Assembly (NCBI RefSeq): GCF_019703515.2
Contig: NC_059365.1
Coordinates: forward strand, 39,570,001 to 39,634,000
Origin: Myxocyprinus asiaticus
Taxonomy: Eukaryota > Chordata > Actinopteri > Cypriniformes > Catostomidae
Length of the DNA: 64,000 nucleotides
Direction: 5' to 3'
In this document: one piece after another, positions 22,255-33,889 of the stretch
Position numbering within the stretch: position 1 is the first letter of the stretch
Layout of the letters: each line of letters starts with the position of its first letter
The notes under the pieces: generated by a model
The model's input: the letters and a program-made list of their open reading frames with translations, nothing else
Told to the model about the DNA's origin: nothing
The model's database searches: none
Translations under genes and position numbers: made by a program

Positions 22255-22285
<31 letters not shown>

Positions 22286-23898
22286 GGAACTAACTAACTA
22301 ACAATCTAATTAAGCTTTTAAATCTTTTTTAAACTTTCAGACCAGGCTCTTTCAAGGTTTGTCTACAAACTTTATTCGTCTAGTTACTATTGGGGTAATA
22401 TAAAAGAGAAAACATGGAATTCATTCATCTCATTAACAAGAGGTTACATTAATTAGTAGGAATAGAAAATGTAGACTGCTACTTAGACTTAAAAATTTAT
22501 CCAAAAAGAATCATGAGGAGAGGTGCTCATTGCCACATGAGGTTACTACATTAATTAGCAGTAGAGAATCAAGCAACAATACTGACAGAAAAAGAGAACC
22601 GCTCACTGCTCTGGGCTGGATAGCTTTAGCAAACCGACTCAAATTGAACATTAACAAAAAGAAACTGTTTGTACTTTAAATTACAAACCCACTTAGTAAA
22701 AACAAGAATTCTGAAAATAATAGAAAAGTTATTACCTCTAATATTTATCCTTATACATGTCCATGTTGTCTTTTCTGCCACGAAAGAGTTGCACACACTT
22801 CACAGTGGGAAGGGTTGTGAAGACATGCGGGGCATTCACTGATACTGTAGGTGTGAATCCGCCAGCGCTGAATGTTGTGCATAATTAAAAGAAATTCCAC
22901 CGATGATGCAAGTTATAACATCAATGCAACATGCAAATTAAAATGTTTATCTTCCCTGCTGTAGCTAAAAAGGATAATCATATTGATATAATAGGCTAAA
23001 TCAACGTGAAAGTTTTAAATATTTTTTTCCTCTCAGATCATCCCGTGGGCCACATTGGAGTCCTGGGCCGCATGTTTGACACCCCTGGCATAGAATTTAC
23101 CACCTGAATTTTTCAGGAGTTAAATCTTTCATAGAATCCAGTTGTCACTCCCATAAATTGCCAATCTTTGTGTGTACAGAGCAGAATTAAGCACTAAAAT
23201 GTAAACTGACAACCATATTTTGCTGCAGTGTGTATGTGGCCATATAGTTACATGAACAACATATACATTACACATATACAATACACTCTCATTCACAGAC
23301 CCATCTGTGTATATTATATTCTACATGAAGACTAAGGATTAAGATAAACAAAATTGAGACAGAGCAAAACTCAGTCACATGAGGTCAGTCACTTCCTGTT
23401 TACTTTTCATGTACTGGATTGAGGGAGTGTTAGGTCAGAATGATCATATTCATGAAATGAGCGCACATGAATGCGGCCACCGTGTCATAATTATCAGTGG
23501 GAAACTTCAAGGATCTTCTTCAAGCCCATACTATAATTTGTGGGCATGTCCAAGTCCAGAATCATCGCGAAAGCGAATTGGTATCGATCATAGTAAGTTG
23601 AAATTGTAAATGTTGAGTGTACAGTTTAGTTGATAGAGTGAAAAAGCTTGCAGAAAAATGTTCTATAATTGTCAGTAGCTATGTTTCTAAGTTGTGAATT
23701 TAATTTACAGTTTGCTAGAAATCAGATTATCACAAAACCAATTTGCAAATTAAGCAGGAAAAAAAATACCAATACAGCAATAACGAACAATTATGGTTGG
23801 TCCATACTGACCAGCATTGAAAAAAATAACAAGTATATTCCCGTTTTTAGGACTGCTTTTCCCCCTGTTTTTTTACACTGCTAAAACACAGAAAAGAC
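21376..23898. other. intron with minisatellite and hAT-type terminus
   Basis: A minisatellite of about 30-bp units (GCTAGCAACACCTAGCTAAA) at 22143-22240 runs into (CTAT)n(CTGT)n to 22285. GGGCCGCATGTTTGACACCC then CTG at 23070-23092 resembles the right end of a CAGGGGTGTCAAAC-type hAT element; its left end was not found. No gene is supported. Confidence 0.45.
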
Positions 23899-24684
23899 AT
23901 TTCTATCATAAAAGACTCAGGTTGATTGGAATTATTAAAAATGTGGAGAAACTGGGGCCTGGGTAGCTCAGTGGTAAAATACGCTGGCTACCACTCCTGG
24001 AGTTCGCTAGTTCGAATCCCAGGGTGTGCTGAGTGTCTCTAGCCAGGTCTCCTAAGCAACCAAATTGGCCCGGTCCCTAGGGAGGGTAGAGTCACATGGG
24101 GTAACCTCCTCGTGGTCGCTATAATGTGGTTCGTTCTCGGTGGGGCGCGTGGTGAGTTGAGTGTGGTTGCCGCAGTGGATGGTATGAAGCCTCCACATGT
24201 GCTATGTCTCTGTGGCAACGTGCTCAACAAGCCATGTGATAAGATGCACGGGTTGACGGTCTCAGATGCAGAGGCAACTGGGATTCGTCCTCTGCCACCC
24301 AGACCAAGGCAAATCACTATGCGACCATGAGGACTTAGAGCACATTGGGAATTGGGCATTCCAAATTGGGAGAAAAAGAAAAAAAAATGTAGAGAAACTT
24401 ATAATATTTGGCATAAGCCCCATCCTACGGTTCAACGCTCAGATAATTGCTTGAACCGTCAGATCCTACCGGAAGCAATAACGGCAAGGGAGCGGAGCTT
24501 ACCCCCGCCCAGGTGGTGATGGGATGTAGGGGGATGAAAACAATGGAAGTATGCAAACAATAGAGACAGGTATGTAGGCTTATAAAGTGGTGGCTGTAAT
24601 GTTATTGGATGAGATGCCTGATTGAATGGAAGTGAAAGGATCCAGAGTCTTCCTGCTAGAACTACCGCTTAGGTTTCCATTTCT
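23899..24684. repeat. unclassified element, short copy with SINE insertion
   Basis: This unit begins CATTTCTATCATAAAAGAC and ends AACTACCGCTTAGGTTTCCA. Its left part (ATATTTGGCATAAGCCCCAT ... GAGCGGAGCTTACCCC) is repeated in the next unit at 24685-24835. Its right part (GAAACAATGG-type to the end) is repeated at 26935-27085. It therefore looks like an internally shortened copy of the 24685-27085 unit. A SINE (23954-24385) sits inside. Confidence 0.6.
23954..24385 (+). mobile_element. tRNA-derived SINE, full length
   Basis: It begins GGGGCCTGGGTAGCTCAGTG with an internal B box GTTCGAATCCC (tRNA-like head). The middle is unrelated to tRNA and it ends in an A-rich tail (AGAAAAAGAAAAAAA). The target duplication AATGTGGAGAAACT / AATGTAGAGAAACT lies at 23940-23953 and 24386-24399 (one difference). 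Its overall sequence is of the carp-family SINE type. It depends on a partner LINE for movement. Confidence 0.85.
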
Positions 24685-27085
24685 AACATAAAAGACTCTG
24701 GATGATTCAAATTATTACAAATGTAGAGAAACGCATAATATTTGGCGTAAGCCCCATCCTATGGTTCAGCGCTTAGATACTTGCTTGAACTGTCAGATCC
24801 TGCCTGAGGCGATGACAGCAGGGGAGTGGAGCTTACCCCAAAAGGAATAAGAACCTAATTTAACCTATGCCCCCAAAACAAAATACAAACCAAATAATTA
24901 GACTCAGGACAACACCCAGGTCTTCAGAAGGTCAGGAACAAACCTGAAAGAAGGGGAAATATCAATTAATGATGCAAACATAAGCCTGTATATGACTGTG
25001 CGACATGCTGCTATTGTGTTAGACCCTGCAGAAGGGTAGGCTAGCTTATAAGAATTGTAGAGCCCCTGCGAATGGGTGAGCCTTGTTGTGCAATATCTTT
25101 GCAGAGGGGTAAACAATGCTTGTGACTGAGCCCTTGCTTGTCATTGAGCCCTTGCGGAAAGGTGGGCATAGTTGTGCAGTACCCCTGCAAAAATACAAAA
25201 CAACTTTTTGCATTTGATCCCTTGATAAGGGCAGCACATTTGAGCTGCCTAGGAGATGTACTGAGCCGAAGCAGATAACGCACCACAGTTGCGGTGTTGT
25301 GGGACGCTTAGTTGCATGGCAAGAAAGACAAGCCACAGTTGCAGCACCTGAACAGCTCATTTGTGATGCTCAGGAGATTAATTGAGCCACTAGCAGGAGC
25401 ACCGTGGTTGCGGTGTCGCAAACACTGCCCGAGGAGAGAATAGAGCAGTGAGCACCAGGAAGTATGAATGTGTTGAAGGACAGGGAGACTTGCAACTGCA
25501 AAGTCAGGTCTCCTTTTGGCTGCAGAGAGCATGGACATCAATTGTTAAAGAATGTTTTGGATTTAAAAAAATCCTAAATGGCTATATAATTATTTGAAAT
25601 CTTAAGCAACTAAAGGGTAAGGGACTTTGAATACCCCAAGATACAGATCAAAAGGGAAAACATGTAAATGCGAATAATGATGAAGCCCATGCCAAATCAA
25701 CAACACGTATGCATGGTCCATTACGTGTGAAGCTTCAGACAACTGAATGTTTGGTATCTGCTTAAAAATAAGTGCTAATCCAGCACTGTTGTTATCCACG
25801 TAAAGTAATACAAATACTTTATTTAACTGCTAATAAATGTAACTGCTTCAGCCACGAGCACATCGACAGTGTAAAGGGCAAAATGACAAATTGCATAGAT
25901 AACTTAAAATAAATGTCGTTAAACTAACGAGAGTGCATTAATATTGAGCTTATGTTTTGACAACAGATGCAGAAAATGAACTGTATGTGGAAACTTGAGT
26001 GATGAAGCATGGAATTTCAAACATTTTGATAAAGCCCCATTGTTTAGAAAAGCCCCATTGTTTAAAAAGCTTCATAGTTCTTTCACTAATAAAAAAATTC
26101 ATAGTTTACTGTAACCCATGATAATAAAATCTCTTCAGTGTGATGAAGCCAAAAAGACTCTAATAAAACGAAACATGTAACATAACTGTGATAAGAATTT
26201 GTACCCTCAGTTTGATATGATCATTAGTATGAGCAGTCAAATGCATTGTGCTGTTGATGAAATACTGAGTGTAATGAGCAAAGTCTAGGTGTCAGTGGGC
26301 ACGCAGAACAGATGATACTTCCCCTTAATGGAGAAAGCGGATATAGACATATTAAGTCAAGAAAACACTTTGTGATTTAACGTGTGATAGTAGAGATTGG
26401 CAGAACGCAATCTTAAATCCATATTAACTTAATGGATGTAATCAGACCCTGAACAATTAGTACTTATGCATTATGAAGTGCATGTATAATGAATCTTGAT
26501 TCCCAGATGAGGGGAACACTGTGGCATCCAAACACGGAGTAAACAGATCAACATTTGTGAACTTGAACTCAGTTGCCCGCATGACGCGGCCGCCACGTTG
26601 AGAAATCGGTGAGAACCAAGACTATAGTAAAATGAAATATTGCTGCTTGAAAAGCGATATTGATGCAGTAAAGGGATACGAAGAACAGATAATTGAGAAC
26701 AACATTGATAGCAGAAAGCCTGAAACCCCATCAACCACCAGCTATTTGCATTGAAAATTGTTCCACCAAAAGAAGAACAGACTGAGAACTTAGCGTATTT
26801 TCCTGATGGACATCAAGCTGTGCTGAGGAGTACAAATATCACAGTGAGTAATAATCGACATGAAGCGCCTGCTGCTTGGAAAAATGAGGCATAGCGTGTG
26901 CCATGATTGTGTGTTTCACTAACATGCGCGTGACTGAAAACAACGGAAGTATGTGAACAAAAGAGACAGGTGTGTAGGCTTATAAAGCAGAGGCTGTATT
27001 GTGATTTGATGAGATGCCTGATTGAATGGAAGCGTAAGGATCCAGAGTCTTCCTGCTAGAACTACCGCTTACGCTTCCATGTTCC
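24685..27085. repeat. unclassified element, long copy
   Basis: It starts ATTTCTAACATAAAAGACTC and ends AACTACCGCTTACGCTTCCA, sharing both ends with the short copy immediately upstream. Between the shared ends lies about 2.1 kb not found in the short copy. This includes GC-rich diverged repeats around 25020-25450 (AGCCCCTGCGAATGGGTGAG, AGCCCTTGCGGAAAGGTGGG). I see no transposase, RT or other recognised domain. Class unknown. Confidence 0.55.
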
Positions 27086-28615
27086 AAAAAGGAAAGCAAA
27101 GAGAAAAAGGCGAGAGGTTTACCATCATTTGCTGAGGGGTTGTGCATACCACCAGGCACGAACACACAGAGAGGTAAAAGTTCCCAGACTAGCTAAAAAG
27201 GACATTTATTGTCTACATTTAATAAGAGTAATATGATGATATATTAAATGAGTTTTAATTAACTAACTAGAGTAATCTACCTCCTACCATAATCTACTAG
27301 TTAAACCATCATCATAAAATCATGAAGATACACCAAACATACACTACATTTTTTAAAATTTAATTACATATTAATTTCATTTGAACTTAGAAACAAATGA
27401 GTAACCTTGGTGTTGGCAAATTGACAATTGTGGTCGCCACTTACCAAAGCCATTCCACCTCGCCAGCTAGTTACTCAGAACTTGATGTGGTGTATTCTGT
27501 TAGTGTCTCTCTGGATGGAAGACTTAGAACAGTGGGTGCTTGTTGAAAGGATGCTTTTATTCCTTTCTGATGATAAGGAGATTGCAATTTTGCACCTTTT
27601 TGCTCCACTGTTTTAATTAGGTTTAGAAATCAGAGGTGGCACACACACTGTGGCCCACCCTTCCTTGTCAGTGTGGAACTTATTTGCATAGTCTAAAGTT
27701 CACAGATATAGTGAATAGTGTCTTTAAGGTTTTACCTATGCATTGTTCACTTTTCAAACCACTTAAAAAAATACTCTTGGTACTGAATGCAGAGTCCAAA
27801 TATGATGCTGAAAGGTTGAACTATCACCCATGCATGGGCATAGTATATGCATTTTTAAGCATGTACCATTCTCTGAATGGATATGGAGTGGATGTTATGT
27901 AGTTTTGTGTACATTTGAGGAGTAAAAGTATATATGTGAAGATTTGTCCTTTCTTCTTTTGTTTTTCCTTTGCCACATGGCAAGTTGCAAGTTTGGTTCA
28001 CTTTGTTTCCACTTATGACCATTCACACCTCTGGTTTTAGGGGTGAGAGTCAGGAAGGGAATTCAATGATGGGGAAGGTCAACCTCTCTGCAGGCCCCTT
28101 TGTCTCCCAAAAGGTGCCTGGAAATGGTCTTTTCAGTCTTATCTGATGGCAAAAGGCATTTGTTTTCGTAAGGCCTGATCACATCAAAAACCTGATCGCA
28201 TCAACATGAAGTTTCATCCCCTGTGGATTGCATGTCTGTTTTCAGTGCAAAGTCTAAACTCAGTTACTGCATTTGCAGTTTGGAGATTCCACCAGCAGGT
28301 GGTAATAAAGTCTATGTCCAAACTCTAAAAATAAAATGAATATCAAATTATTTCTGTGACATGCACTGTTGTAGCCATTTTATGAATAAATATTTATGAG
28401 ATTTGTGTTAAACTATCTTCAGGTCATGGTCTATTTTTCAGTTATTATTATTATGTTTATATTTACAATTGTATATATGATCTAATTTGTATTGGTATTT
28501 TTCCACCTGTTGTCATAGAGTGATTTTTAAGTCACTGCAAAATGGGTTGATGGAAGCAGTTGGAGAGAGGGATTTGGTATGATTGTATTGACCACTTCAT
28601 TGTTTTAATTATATT
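27086..28615. other. intron, no gene recognised
   Basis: Moderately AT-rich. A + strand frame at 27636-27902 (ends GIVYAFLSMYHSLNGYGVDV) has no domain I recognise; it may be an old transposon coding scrap. Confidence 0.35.
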
Positions 28616-28659
28616 TCCCTATCTGTCACTCACTCAACGTTGTGTCGATGTAGTGACAC
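28616..28659 (+). repeat. left inverted terminal repeat of DIRS element
   Basis: CTGTCACTCACTCAACGTTG ... GATGTAGTGACAC matches the complement of 35333-35376 with about three or four differences. Confidence 0.8.
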
Positions 28660-29040
28660 TAGGGGTCACTCTTGGGAGCCCGAGACACCTCTGGTCTTTG
28701 ATAAAAGGCCAATGAAAATTGGCGAGTGGTATTTGCATGCCACTCCCCCGGACATACGGGTATAAAAGGAGCTGGTATGCAACCACTCATTCAGATTTTC
28801 TCTTCGGAGCCGAACGGTCATGCTCATTGAGCTGAATTCTACTGTTCATTCACCTCTGCTAGATCTGACGGCCCATTTCAGCGGCTTCTCCCTCCTCTGC
28901 ACTGGTGCACTGCAGAGAACGCCCCTGGGCACTTCGGCAGAAAACAAAGAGAGTATATTTTCTGAAAGAGATTTTTTCACTAAAAGAGTATATTTCTCTA
29001 AAAAAGCAGCACACACAGAATGTCTTTTTAAAGAGGCAAA

Positions 29041-30543
29041 GATGCCTTTCCGATTGTGTGTTATTCCTGGTTGCGGTCGTTATCTCTCAACTTCGATGGT
29101 CATGATCGCTGTCTTTCGTGTCTGGGCGTGACCCACACGGAGGCAGCGTTTGTGGATGGTTCATGTTCTCATTGCGAGAACATGACCATGGCAACATTGC
29201 GGTCTTTTGCTGAACTCTTGGGTACCGCAGCCACTTGGGCATGCGGCGAAATCAAACAAAAAGGCAACAAAAGATTTTCCACCCGGCCCTCCCCCTGGCT
29301 GCGGTACCCCAGCGGCTCCCCGCCTCGGTCCTTCTACCTACGGATATGAGGCCAGTGCGGCTAGCACTGGGGGTGATTTGGGGACACCAATGGGATCGCC
29401 TCCGCAGACCTCCCATTCCCCAGCATGCTCGTCTGCCCCAGACGGGCTTCCGGATGAGTTCGCTGGCTCATCTCACGGCGAGTCTGGCTTCTTGTTCGGA
29501 GCCCGCGAAGATGATGAGCTCTCGAGCGCAGCATCGGAGAGCGGGCTTGTCCAGTTGGACGCAGAAGCCTCAGCTGGGCTTCCCCCCTCGGGGACGATTG
29601 CCCAGTCACAGGCTGATGTCAAAATGACGGACATGCTTTCCCGGGCTGCCGCGAGCGTCGGGTTAGAGTGAAACCCTCCACTCTCCCCTGAACCCTCACG
29701 GCTTGATGATTGGTTCCTGGGCTCACGGCGCCGCTCAAAGCAGCCACGCCCCACTCCAGTGCCATTCTTCCCGGAAGTGCACGAGGAGCTGATGAAATCA
29801 TGGGAGGCACCTTTTACTGCCCGGCCCCGATTCCGCAGTTCCCCCGCTCTCACTACCCTCGATGGCGGGGCGGCCAGGGGCTATACGACGATTCCCCCGG
29901 TGGATAAGGTGCTCACGGTGCACCTATGCCCGCAGAGCGCCGCAACCTGGCGTGGACGCCCTTAGCTCCCATCCAAGCCCTGTAGGCTCATGTCGTCCCT
30001 GACGGCTAAAGCCTACAGCGCTGCTGGACAAGCTGCCTCTGCCCTGCACGCCATGGCTTTCCTACAGGTCCACCAAGCCAAGGCATTGAAAGAACTGCAC
30101 GAGGGTAGTTCCTCCCCAGATTTGATGCAGGAACTGCGCTCGGTGACCGACCTCACTCTCCGAGCGATGAAGGTCACGGCGCGGTCTCTCGGGCAGACGA
30201 TGGCCACATTAGTGGTCCAGGAGCGCCACCTTTGGCTCAACCTGGTCGAGATGGGTGAGGCTGACAAGACACGGTTTCTTGCTGCCCCCATTTCCCAGGC
30301 TGGCCTATTCGGCGACACCGTCGAGGACTTTGCCCAGCAGTTCTCGGCAGTGAAGCAGCAGACAGAGGCGATCTGGCACATTTTGCCCCGGTGTGGCTCA
30401 AGATCCTGTACCCCGTCTGCTCATCGCCAAGGGCATCCCCCTGCTGTGACTGCACCGGCTCCGCTGCAGCCCGCCCTTCGGCCGGCCCCAGCGTGGAGCC
30501 CACCGCAGGAAGCAGACGCCACCCGTCTCACAGTCGGCGCCTA
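29041..30543 (+). pseudogene. DIRS gag-like region, several frameshifts
   Basis: From ATG 29041 the protein starts MPFRLCVIPGCGRYLS, then continues after a shift as FDGHDRCLSCLGVTHTEAAF and VDGSCSHCENM. This is a Cys-rich segment typical of DIRS gag N-termini. A Ser/Pro/Asp-rich linker follows (29207-29671, ending at a stop at 29669). The capsid-like core resumes with SRLDDWFLGSRRR, VPFFPEVHEELMKSWEAPF and, at 29990-30543, SSLTAKAYSAAGQAASALHA and LVVQERHLWLNLVEMGEADK. At least two frameshifts and two stops are needed to read it through. It would form the particle that packages element RNA. Confidence 0.78.
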
Positions 30544-31002
30544 AGAACCCACCGAGGTCGTCAAAGTGCCCCTGAGACGGGCGACCCAAGGACGAAGGAA
30601 CCCACTCACCTGGAGCTGGTAAGAAGACCACTCCATCCCCCGGTGGAGGGCCGGGTGGAAAATCTTTTGTTGCCTTTTTGTTTGATTTCGCCGCATGCCC
30701 AAGTGGCTGCGGTACCCAACAGTTCAGCAAAAGAGCGGCTTCCTTCCTCCCTGGGTCACATACCTGGTGTGCACGTCGTCATCACGACTACCATCCACGG
30801 GTTTTTTCTTGCAGGATTGGTGCTCCAGCGGTGGTCTTTCCGCCCCTGAGCGCCCAGCTGTGGCACACAGCCGCCCCCAATGTGGCAGTCTCCACGGGTT
30901 ACGAGGACAGGCCTCTTCCTCCCCCGTCCCAGGCTGTTCCAGGGGTGGTCACAAGGAGCCAGGTAAGTGCTTCGATGTCCCTAGATTCAGCACAGCCACA
31001 AC

Positions 31003-32136
31003 ATGGCGTGGCACCTCGAGCTCCGCCCCGCCGTCCCCTTGGTCCCCCTTGCGTGGAACTTGGACGCGTGGCTTGCGCTTTCCAATCCGTCGCGATGGCT
31101 GATCCAGACTGTCCGACTCGGCTACGCGATTCAGTTCGCCAGGCGCCCGCCCAGGTTCAGCGGTATTCATTTCACCTTGGTCAAGAATGAAAACACTGCT
31201 ACCTTGCACGCGGAGATCGCTACCATCCTACGGAAGGGCGTGATAGAACCTGTCCCTCCAGCCGAGATGAAGAAGGGGTTTTACAGCCCCTACTTCTTTG
31301 TACCGGAAAAAGGCGGTGGGTTGCGGCCAATCTTGGCCCAGTCAGTGCTGGCCTGTTTGAAGGCGCTCAAACAGAAAACAGCGATTCCACTGAAACTTTT
31401 TCAGAGGCTCCTAGGGCATATGACATCCTCGGCGGTAGCCACCCCACTCGGGTTGATGCATATGAGACCGCTTCAGCACTGGCTCCAGACTCGAGTCCCG
31501 AGATGGGCATGACGTCACGGGACACATCGCGTGGTCATCACGCTGGTCTGTTACCATCTTTTCAGCCCTTTGACCGACCTCTCGTTTCTACGGGCGAATC
31601 CTCCCACTGCCCGCTCTGGTACGCCCTCACCGAGGCTCCCCTCAGCACAGACGCGCTGGCACACAGCTGGCCCCCTGGCCTACGCAAATATGTGTTTTCC
31701 CCAGTGAGCCTACTTGCACAGACCCTGTGCAAGGTCAGGGAGCCCGAGGAGCAGGTCGTCCTGGTAGCACCCTACTGGCCCACCCAGACATGGTTCTCAG
31801 ACCTCACGATCCTCAGCCCCCCGGCGAATTCCCCTGAGGAAGGACCTTCTTTCTCAGGGACGGGGCACCCTCTGGCACCCACGACCAGACCTCTGGAATC
31901 TCCATGTCTGGCCCCTGGACGGGATGTGGAAGACGATCACTCAGGCTAGGGCCCCCTCTACGAGGCACCTGTATGCCTTTAAGTGGCGTCTGATCGCTAA
32001 GTGGTGCTCTTCCTGATGGGAAGACCCCAGAGATGCGCAGTCGGATCAGTGCTTTCCTTCCTGCAGGAGAGGTTGGAAGGGAGGCTGTCCCCTTCCACCT
32101 TGAAGGTGTACGTTGCCGCCATAGCAGCACACCACG
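31003..32136 (+). pseudogene. DIRS pol copy A: RT N-terminus, thumb, recombinase start
   Basis: It begins with the DIRS RT N-terminal motif WLIQTVRLGYAIQFARRPP, then RKGVIEPVPPAEMKKGFYSP and GGGLRPIL. From PIL it jumps to AQSVLACLKALKQKTAIPL, which belongs to the region after the RT palm, so the catalytic core including YxDD is deleted. At about 31597 a second deletion joins DRPLVSTG to ESSHCPLWYALTEAPL, removing RNase H. The tail reaches the recombinase N-terminal segment (LQERLEGRLSPSTLKVYVAA). At 32137 it runs into the second copy. Confidence 0.78.
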
Positions 32137-33889
32137 ATGCCGAAAAAAGGCGGTGGGTTGCGGCCAATCTTGGACCTGCGAGTACTGAACCGGGCCTTAC
32201 ACAGACTCCCGTTCAAGATGCTGACGCAAAAACGCATTCTGGCGAGCGTCCGGCATCAAGATTGGTTTGCGGCGGTAGACCTGAAGGACGCGTACTTCCA
32301 CGTCTCGATCCTTCCTCTACACAGACCCGTTTGCATTCGAGGGTCAGGCGTATCAGTACAAAGTCCTCCCTTTCGGCCTGTCTTAGCTCACTCTCGAGAC
32401 ATGTTGTGCACACACAGGGACTTGGTGCTCTCACACCTCAGCCGACTAGGGCTTCGGGTCAACTGTGAAAAGAGCAAGCTCCTCCCGGTTCTTTTTTCGG
32501 TTTGGAGCTGGACTCAGTCTCTTTGATGGTGCGCTTTACGAACAAGCGTGCCCGGTCGGTGCTGGCCTGTTTGAAGGCGTTCAAACAGAAAACAGCGGTT
32601 CCACTGAAACTTTTTCAGTGGCTCCTGGGGCATATGACATCCTCGGCGGTAGCCACCCCACTCGGGTTGATGCATATGAGACCGCTTCAGTACTGGCTGC
32701 AGACTCGAGTCCCGAGATGGGCATGGCGTCACGGGACACATCGCGTGGTCATCACGCCGGTCTGTCACCGTCTTTTCAGCCCTTGGACCGACCTCTCGTT
32801 TCTATGGGCTGGTGTTCCTCTAGAACTGGTCTCCAGGCGCATCGTGGTCATGACAGATGCCTCCAAAACGGGCTGGGGCACTGTATGCAATGGGCACGCG
32901 GCCTGTGGACGGGCCCGCAACTGCATTGGCACATCAACTGCCTCGAGTTGTTGGCAATTTTGCTCGCCCTGCGGAGGTTTCGGCCGTTGATCCAGGGCAA
33001 GCACATGTTAGTTCGGACAGACAACACGGCAACGGTAGCATATGTCAACTGCCAAGGTGGTCTGTGCTCTCGTTGTATGTCACAACTCACCCGCCGTCTC
33101 CTCCTCTGGAGTTAGCAGCACTTCAAATCGCTGCGAGCCACTCACATCCCGGGCAACCTTAACACTACAGCAGACGCGCTGTCATGACAGGTTACCCTCA
33201 GGGGAGAGTGGAGACTCCACCTTCAGGTGGTCCAGCTGATTTGGAGTCGATTCGGACGGGCACAGGTGGACCTGTTCTCCTCCCAAGAATCCTCCCACTG
33301 CCTGCTCTGGTACGCCCTTACTGAGGCTCCCCTCGGCACAGACGTGCTGGCACACAGCTGGCCCCCTGGCCTATGCAAATATGTGTTTCCCCCAGTGAGC
33401 CTTACTTGCACAGACCCTGTGCAATATCAGGGAGGACGAGGAGCAGGTCATCCTGGTAGCACTCTACTGGCCCACCCAGATGTGGTTCTCGGACCTAACG
33501 CTCCTCGCGACAGCCCCCCCGGCAAATTACCCTGAGGAAGGACCTTCTTTCTCAGGGATGGGGCACCCTCTGGCACCCGCGACCAGACCTCTGGAATCTC
33601 CATGTCTGGCCCCTGGACGGGACGTGGAAGATGATCACTCAGCTAGGGCCCCCTCTACGAGGCGCCTGTATGCCTTTAAGTGGTGTCTGATCGCTAAGTG
33701 GTGCTCTTCCCGATGGGAAGACCCCAGAGATGCGCAGTCGGATCAGTGCTTTCCTTCCTGCAGGAGAGGTTGGAAGGGAGGCTGTCCCCTTTCACCTTGA
33801 AGGTGTATGTTGCCGCCATAGCAGCACACCACGACGCAGTCGACGGTAAGTCCTTAGGGAAGCACGACCTGATCATCAGGACCATGTGA
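32137..33889 (+). pseudogene. DIRS pol copy B: RT part, RNase H, recombinase N-domain
   Basis: It restarts at KKGGGLRPILDLRVLNRALH, with LPFKMLTQKRILASV and AVDLKDAYFHVSILP (RT motif A). A deletion then removes the YxDD block, joining SPPFRPVLA to HSRDMLCTHRDLVLSHLSR. The thumb (SVLACLKAFKQKTAVPLKLF) and RNase H follow: VVMTDASKTGWGT, then WHINCLELLAILLALRRFRP and LVRTDNTATVAYVNCQGGL. The C-terminal segment leads to the recombinase N-domain (LQERLEGRLSPFTLKVYVAA, at 33745-33815). After GKSLGKHDLI the frame ends; the recombinase catalytic domain with its R-H-R-Y residues is absent. Small frameshifts occur near 32380, 32520 and 33240. Confidence 0.8.

Noticed and set aside
23379..23609. A 76-codon + strand frame considered as an extra nrg2 exon
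   Set aside because: No neuregulin-like sequence, no convincing acceptor, and a phase that cannot be checked; treated as chance.
23960..24030. Functional tRNA gene
   Set aside because: The tRNA-like head is part of a SINE with tail and target duplication.
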